Assembly (NCBI GenBank): GCA_022841475.1
Contig: JALHRJ010000042.1
Coordinates: 1 to 37,801, forward strand
Source: Cyclobacteriaceae bacterium
Lineage (GTDB): Bacteria > Bacteroidota > Bacteroidia > Cytophagales > Cyclobacteriaceae
Direction of reading: 5' to 3'
DNA length: 37,801 nucleotides
Shown piece after piece: positions 34,366 through 37,801 of the stretch; position 1 is the stretch's first letter, and the number at the start of each line of letters is the position of its first letter. Under the pieces are notes generated by a model. It was not told the origin of the DNA and searched no databases. It was given only the letters and a program-made list of their open reading frames with translations. Both the position numbers and the translations under genes were made by a program.

Positions 34366-34397
34366 CAAAAATAATTAATTAACCTAAGTAATCCGAA
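34366..34397 (-). promoter_or_regulatory. Candidate promoter of the FKKK lipoprotein gene
   Basis: On the minus strand TATTTTTG (34373-34366) matches TAnnTTTG exactly; 20 bases upstream lies TTCG (34397-34394), one change from the TTTG -33 element. It leaves a 24-base gap to ATG 34341 and rules out the upstream TTG as start. Confidence 0.5.
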
Positions 34398-34441
34398 GGA
34401 AGTACGAAAACTAACCGGATCGTAAAACGCTGATTATCAGT

Positions 34442-34795
34442 TTAAAGACTGGCTAATTCCTGCCGGAGCGGCTTACTAAGACTGGCCACCACCAAATCGT
34501 AAGAATCGTCTATCCAACTCCTGATCATCTTGTCCGGAATACTCCCATCCATCAGCACCGTGTTCCAATGTTTTTTGCTCATATGATACCCCGGCAGAAC
34601 AGCCGGAAACTCTTCCCGCAATTGCATCGCCCGTTCCGGATCGCACTTCAGGTTCACACTTACAAATTGTTCGAGGTCTGTCAGGGCAAACATTTTGCCC
34701 ATGACTTTATATACCAATGTATTTTCATCAAACGGAAATTCCTCCGTTACGCCTTTCTTAGCAAGGCAGTAGCTCCGGAATGATTCGATGTTCAA
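34442..34795 (-). CDS. MmcQ/YjbR family protein
   Basis: 117 residues, a single small alpha/beta domain. The pattern MNIESFRSYCLAKKGVTEEFPFDENTLVYKVMGKMFALTDL, followed by VNLKCDPERAMQLREEFPAVLPGYHMSKKHWNTVLMDGSIPDKMIRSWIDDSYDLVV, is the YjbR/CyaY-like superfamily. These are often labelled DNA-binding, but a biochemical function has not been settled to my knowledge. The start overlaps the stop of the small membrane-protein gene by 4 bases, in an SDR-ispG-small protein-yjbR series. Confidence 0.88.
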   Translation of the reverse strand: MNIESFRSYCLAKKGVTEEFPFDENTLVYKVMGKMFALTDLEQFVSVNLKCDPERAMQLREEFPAVLPGYHMSKKHWNTVLMDGSIPDKMIRSWIDDSYDLVVASLSKPLRQELASL

Positions 34796-34998
34796 ATGAA
34801 ACGTTTGAGGATGAGATATAGTACACCCATAAGAAAAACAAGGATGGAGATTTTGTTGATGCCGTGCATCATTTTGAGGTTGATGTTTGAAGGTCGGTTC
34901 GGATCCTTCTTACGAAAAAAATAACCTCCTACTTCACCCATTGAAAAAAAATCCCGTAAGGATAATTTCTTCTTCTCGCCACCTGTCTGATTTTCCAT
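34792..34998 (-). CDS. Small membrane protein downstream of ispG (possibly DUF6728)
   Basis: 68 residues. A charged N-terminal half with LRDFFSMGEVGGYFFRKKDPNRPSNINLKMMHGINK is followed by one transmembrane helix near the C-terminus (ISILVFLMGVLYLIL). I recall similar short proteins in Cytophagales under the label DUF6728, but am not certain. It begins 5 bases after ispG and overlaps the MmcQ/YjbR gene by 4 bases, so it is translated in the ispG operon. Function unknown. Confidence 0.7.
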   Translation of the reverse strand: MENQTGGEKKKLSLRDFFSMGEVGGYFFRKKDPNRPSNINLKMMHGINKISILVFLMGVLYLILKRFI

Positions 34999-35003
34999 AC
35001 TAT

Positions 35004-36971
35004 TTATTGATTAAGAGCTTGCGGCTCAATCCAGTTTTTATCTTCACGAATAAGATCGATCAACGCATCGACCGCCTGCGGAGTAGGCACATTTTTCTTC
35101 ACCACTTCTTTGCCCCGATAAAGTGTAATCCTTCCGGGTCCCGATCCCACATAGCCATAATCCGCATCCGCCATTTCACCAGGGCCGTTTACAATACAAC
35201 CCATAATCCCGATTTTAATTCCTTTGAGGTGACTTGTTCGCGATCTGATTTTAGCTGTTGTTTCCTGTAAGTCAAAAAGTGTTCTTCCACACGAAGGACA
35301 AGAAATATATTCTGTTTTGGAGATGCGGGTTCGGGTAGCTTGTAAAATACCAAAACCGGTTTCGTTAATCATCTTGTCCGATCCACAACGTTCGGCAGCA
35401 ATAAATACACCATCGCCCAACCCATCAATCAGCAAACCACCTAAATCTGTAGCAGCATATAATTGCAATTGATCGGAAGTTAAATCAGCATATGCGCGGC
35501 CAATGATTACCGGTGCCTGACAATCGTTGTTGATTAATTCAACAAATAATCTCCGTTGCTCGGCAAGGCCATGATCGTTATAGGTATCAATCAACAAAAC
35601 TGCGGTTGTATCACTTTTTATTTTCTCAAAAAAAGCTTCCGTTAAGTCCGCTAATTGGGTATAAATAAAATTCAGTTGGCTGGATTGCTCCACACCTGTT
35701 AAATAATCTTTTGGATTGATGAAGGGATAACTGCGGGCCTTATTTTTCTGACTTAACCACGTGGCATGATTATAAATAAGACCTAGCGTACCGGGAATTT
35801 CGAAGTCAATCGTTTTGTCGCCCAGGAAAATATAATCGTTGGCAAGATCGGTTATATTCCATTTGTCCAACGGAACCGAGTACTGATACCCTAAGGCAAA
35901 AAGAGATGCGGCCGTAATTTTTTCTTTCGCTGAAAAATCTGCCACAACCCTGGGAACCTGGTGGCCTCCGATATTCATTACCTCCCGCGTATGCCTTCTC
36001 GAATAACCGAAAGGATCTATCGGATAGTTTTTAAGCTCCGGAATTACATACGAAGTTTTTCTTGTTACATATCGGTCCGCCAAAGCTTTTGCTACTGGAA
36101 CTTCGGCTTCAGGTTCTTCCGTTAACGAAACCCGAATCGTATCGCCCAGACCATCTTCCAGCAAGGTGCCAATACCTACCGAAGATTTTATCCGGCCATC
36201 TTCACCATCACCCGCTTCGGTAACACCTAGATGCAAGGGATAAGGTTGAAAGTTTTCTTCCTCTAATTTTTGAACTAACAATCGATACGCCTGCACCATC
36301 ACTTGAGGGTTGCTAGCCTTCATCGATAAAACGATGTCATAATAATTCAGGTCTTCACAAATGCGTAAAAACTCCAGCGCAGATTCTACCATACCCAGTG
36401 GAGTATCACCATAGCGACTCATGATGCGATCTGACAGAGAGCCGTGGTTCGTGCCTATTCGCATCGCAGTACCATACTCTTTACAAATTTTCACAAGTGG
36501 AGTAAACTTCTGACGGATGCGATCTAATTCAGCCTGGTAAGTACTATCGGTATAGTCAATTTCTTCAAAACGTTTTTTATCGGCATAGTTGCCCGGATTC
36601 ACACGCACTTTTTCAACAATACGGGCTGCTAATTCAGCCGCGTTCGGAGTGAAGTGGATGTCGGCAATGAGTGGTACCGAATAACCGCGGGAACGCAATT
36701 CCTTCTTAATCACTTCAAGATTTTGTGCTTCCTTTAAACTGGGTGCAGTGATTCGAACATATTCGCAACCCGCCTCCACCATCCGGATTGTTTGTTCCAC
36801 GGATCCCTTTGTATCCATGGTATCGATGGTGGTCATGGATTGGATGCGAATGGGATTATCACCTCCCATGGGAACCCCACCAATATCGACAACGCGGGTC
36901 TTTCTACGGCTGTAGCTGACTAAACTATTGCAATACTGCTTCAATTGAATTATCTGGCTGTTCACACGCAA
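35004..36971 (-). CDS. ispG: (E)-4-hydroxy-3-methylbut-2-enyl-diphosphate synthase, long form
   Basis: 655 residues against about 370 in E. coli; the extra length is the central insertion domain (about 285-530) known from Bacteroidota, Chlamydia and plants. It reduces MEcPP to HMBPP in the MEP isoprenoid pathway. The TIM barrel has GGVPMGGDNPIRIQSMTTIDT, VPLIADIHFTPNAAELAAR, KVRVNPGNYADKKRF and RIGTNHGSLSDRIMSRYGDTP. The Fe-S domain has ISCPSCGRTLFDL (two Cys near 558-561) and IGIMGCIVNGPGEMADADYGYVG (Cys near 589, then the conserved Glu). The start is TTG 36971 or GTG 36965; the first ATG would cut the barrel. A -7 element TATTTTTG lies only 11 bases upstream, so the leader is very short. 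Isoprenoids made here feed the menaquinone side chain. Confidence 0.95.
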   Translation of the reverse strand: MRVNSQIIQLKQYCNSLVSYSRRKTRVVDIGGVPMGGDNPIRIQSMTTIDTMDTKGSVEQTIRMVEAGCEYVRITAPSLKEAQNLEVIKKELRSRGYSVPLIADIHFTPNAAELAARIVEKVRVNPGNYADKKRFEEIDYTDSTYQAELDRIRQKFTPLVKICKEYGTAMRIGTNHGSLSDRIMSRYGDTPLGMVESALEFLRICEDLNYYDIVLSMKASNPQVMVQAYRLLVQKLEEENFQPYPLHLGVTEAGDGEDGRIKSSVGIGTLLEDGLGDTIRVSLTEEPEAEVPVAKALADRYVTRKTSYVIPELKNYPIDPFGYSRRHTREVMNIGGHQVPRVVADFSAKEKITAASLFALGYQYSVPLDKWNITDLANDYIFLGDKTIDFEIPGTLGLIYNHATWLSQKNKARSYPFINPKDYLTGVEQSSQLNFIYTQLADLTEAFFEKIKSDTTAVLLIDTYNDHGLAEQRRLFVELINNDCQAPVIIGRAYADLTSDQLQLYAATDLGGLLIDGLGDGVFIAAERCGSDKMINETGFGILQATRTRISKTEYISCPSCGRTLFDLQETTAKIRSRTSHLKGIKIGIMGCIVNGPGEMADADYGYVGSGPGRITLYRGKEVVKKNVPTPQAVDALIDLIREDKNWIEPQALNQ

Positions 36972-36981
36972 CTATTTACAG

Positions 36982-36989
36982 CAAAAATA
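36982..36989 (-). promoter_or_regulatory. Candidate -7 element of ispG
   Basis: TATTTTTG on the minus strand, exact TAnnTTTG fit, ending 11 bases before the TTG start and 17 before the alternative GTG. No good -33 element at the usual distance was seen (a TTCG lies 23 bases away). If used, the transcript would be nearly leaderless, which slightly favours the GTG start at 36965. Confidence 0.35.
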
Positions 36990-37027
36990 ACCCTTTGGCA
37001 GCTACTTTTGTTCGAACCCTTAAAAAC

Positions 37028-37732
37028 TTAAATATCACCCAATTGCGGCCTGATTAGGATCTCTTCGACCACGCTATGAGGTGACAGGGAATAAGCTGAA
37101 AAAACAGCTTCTGCGACATCCTCAGGTTTCATAAAACGGCTGTCTGGTAAGGTACTGCCAGCCCAACTTGCAGTTTTTGTTGCGCCAGGTAATACAGCAG
37201 TCACCCGGATCCCAAACTCCTTCAATTCTTCACGCAATACCTTCGTGAATCCAAGCAGTGCAAATTTTGAAATCGCATAGGAGCCGCCATTCGGATAGGC
37301 TTTGATACTTGCAATGGAGCACATGTTAAATATATGACCCGACTTGTTGGCCTTCATAGAACTAACAACGCCACGTGTTGTATAATAGGCACTATAAACG
37401 TTTCCCTCCATCATACCTTCCAAGGTTCCGTCCGGCTCTTCGGTTACCTGACCGGGCACAAAATAGCCCGCGTTGTTGACCAATACATCCACCGGCCGGC
37501 CAAGTTTATTTATAAAGTCCACAAAGCTTTTTATCTGTGCTTTATCCGACATATCAGCGACCTGAACAAAGGCTTTAACCTTGTAATTTCGCTCCACCTC
37601 TTCCTTCAGCGTAAGTAAATCAGGCAGCCTGCGGGCACAGGTTACAATATCAAATCCCTGCGCAGCAAATTTTTCCAGAATTGCCCGGCCTATGCCCTTG
37701 GTGCCCCCGGTAACCACCATCAATTTGTTCAT
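37028..37732 (-). CDS. Short-chain dehydrogenase/reductase (SDR)
   Basis: 234 residues, classical SDR. NAD(P)-binding TGGTKGIGRAI (residues 8-18), the structural VLVNNAG motif, the catalytic Ser in NMCSIASIKAYPNG and the Tyr-x-x-x-Lys pair in SYAISKFALLGF are all present. Arg after the first strand (CARRLP) suggests NADP preference. Substrate unknown; the sequence resembles general 3-oxoacyl-ACP-reductase-like SDRs. ATG start at 37732. It lies 56 bases upstream of ispG on the same strand. Confidence 0.92.
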   Translation of the reverse strand: MNKLMVVTGGTKGIGRAILEKFAAQGFDIVTCARRLPDLLTLKEEVERNYKVKAFVQVADMSDKAQIKSFVDFINKLGRPVDVLVNNAGYFVPGQVTEEPDGTLEGMMEGNVYSAYYTTRGVVSSMKANKSGHIFNMCSIASIKAYPNGGSYAISKFALLGFTKVLREELKEFGIRVTAVLPGATKTASWAGSTLPDSRFMKPEDVAEAVFSAYSLSPHSVVEEILIRPQLGDI

Positions 37733-37753
37733 GAGAATTTATTTTATCTTTGG
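37724..37753 (+). promoter_or_regulatory. Candidate promoter for a gene at the right edge
   Basis: TTTG (37724-37727), 18 bases, then TATCTTTG (37746-37753), an exact fit to the -7 consensus TAnnTTTG. It points toward an ATG at 37781, divergent from the SDR gene. Confidence 0.4.
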
Positions 37754-37780
37754 GCAATATAGCATTAGAACTTAATTGCA

Positions 37781-37801
37781 TGAAGGGTTTTGGACGGTAC
37801 A
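37781..37801 (+). CDS. Possible 5' end of a gene cut by the window edge
   Basis: ATG at 37781 opens a frame (MKGFGRY) that runs off the window. It is 27 bases downstream of a good -7 element and divergent from the SDR gene. Seven codons are too few to name a product. Confidence 0.3.

Noticed and set aside
34342..34368. TTG start for the FKKK lipoprotein
   Set aside because: The codon lies within an exact -7 promoter element and would put extra residues before the signal peptide.
34887..35270. Plus-strand ORF of 127 codons
   Set aside because: It lies over ispG and the small membrane protein gene on the other strand and has no recognisable domain.

Overview
The window looks like a chromosomal segment of a Bacteroidota bacterium, most probably of the order Cytophagales. 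The signs are a giant secreted protein with a type IX secretion (T9SS) C-terminal sorting domain, the long form of IspG with a central insertion, several -7 elements of the Bacteroidota TAnnTTTG type, frequent TTG starts, and protein families typical of that group. No tRNA, rRNA, CRISPR array, insertion sequence or prophage was seen. No gene-free stretch exceeds about 260 bases.

Left part (1-10.5 kb). The end of a coiled-coil DUF164-type protein that has lost most of its zinc-ribbon cysteines is followed by a secreted TPR-like protein and a convergent histidine phosphatase. Then comes a menaquinone operon, menI-menF-menD-menB-menE, on the plus strand. The sixth gene, menC, is on the minus strand, separated from menE by an 87-residue unknown protein and a LexA/CI-like XRE-S24 regulator. 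Two matched inverted repeats (CTAA-N5-TTAG, centres 51 bp apart) flank the likely promoter of that small regulatory operon. queA (queuosine synthesis) follows menC.

Central part (12.0-29.1 kb). A run of six plus-strand genes with short gaps encodes: a polytopic NTT/MFS-like membrane protein fused to HEAT repeats and a cyclic-nucleotide-binding domain; a protein with three successive TIR/DUF4062-like domains; a membrane-anchored nSTAND1 ATPase with coiled coil and WD40 propeller; an outer-membrane beta-barrel; a predicted lipoprotein; and a 2271-residue T9SS substrate with Ig-like repeats, CBM5/12-like modules, PKD domains and an Omp28-like region. A perfect 17-bp hairpin closes the run. This is the best candidate for an undescribed system: parts predicted in the cytoplasm, inner membrane, outer membrane and cell surface are encoded together. 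Whether it does defence, envelope sensing or adhesion control cannot be told from sequence.

Right part (29.1-37.8 kb). A PIN toxin/RHH antitoxin pair with palindromic operators is followed by terC, a YfiT/DinB-type thiol transferase, a YheT-type hydrolase and an SRAP protein. The SRAP protein lacks three of the four known catalytic residues, so it is probably a pseudoenzyme. Convergent to these are a TonB-C-domain protein, a lipoprotein with repeated basic motifs, and a minus-strand SDR-ispG-small membrane protein-MmcQ/YjbR cluster. A divergent gene may begin at the right edge.
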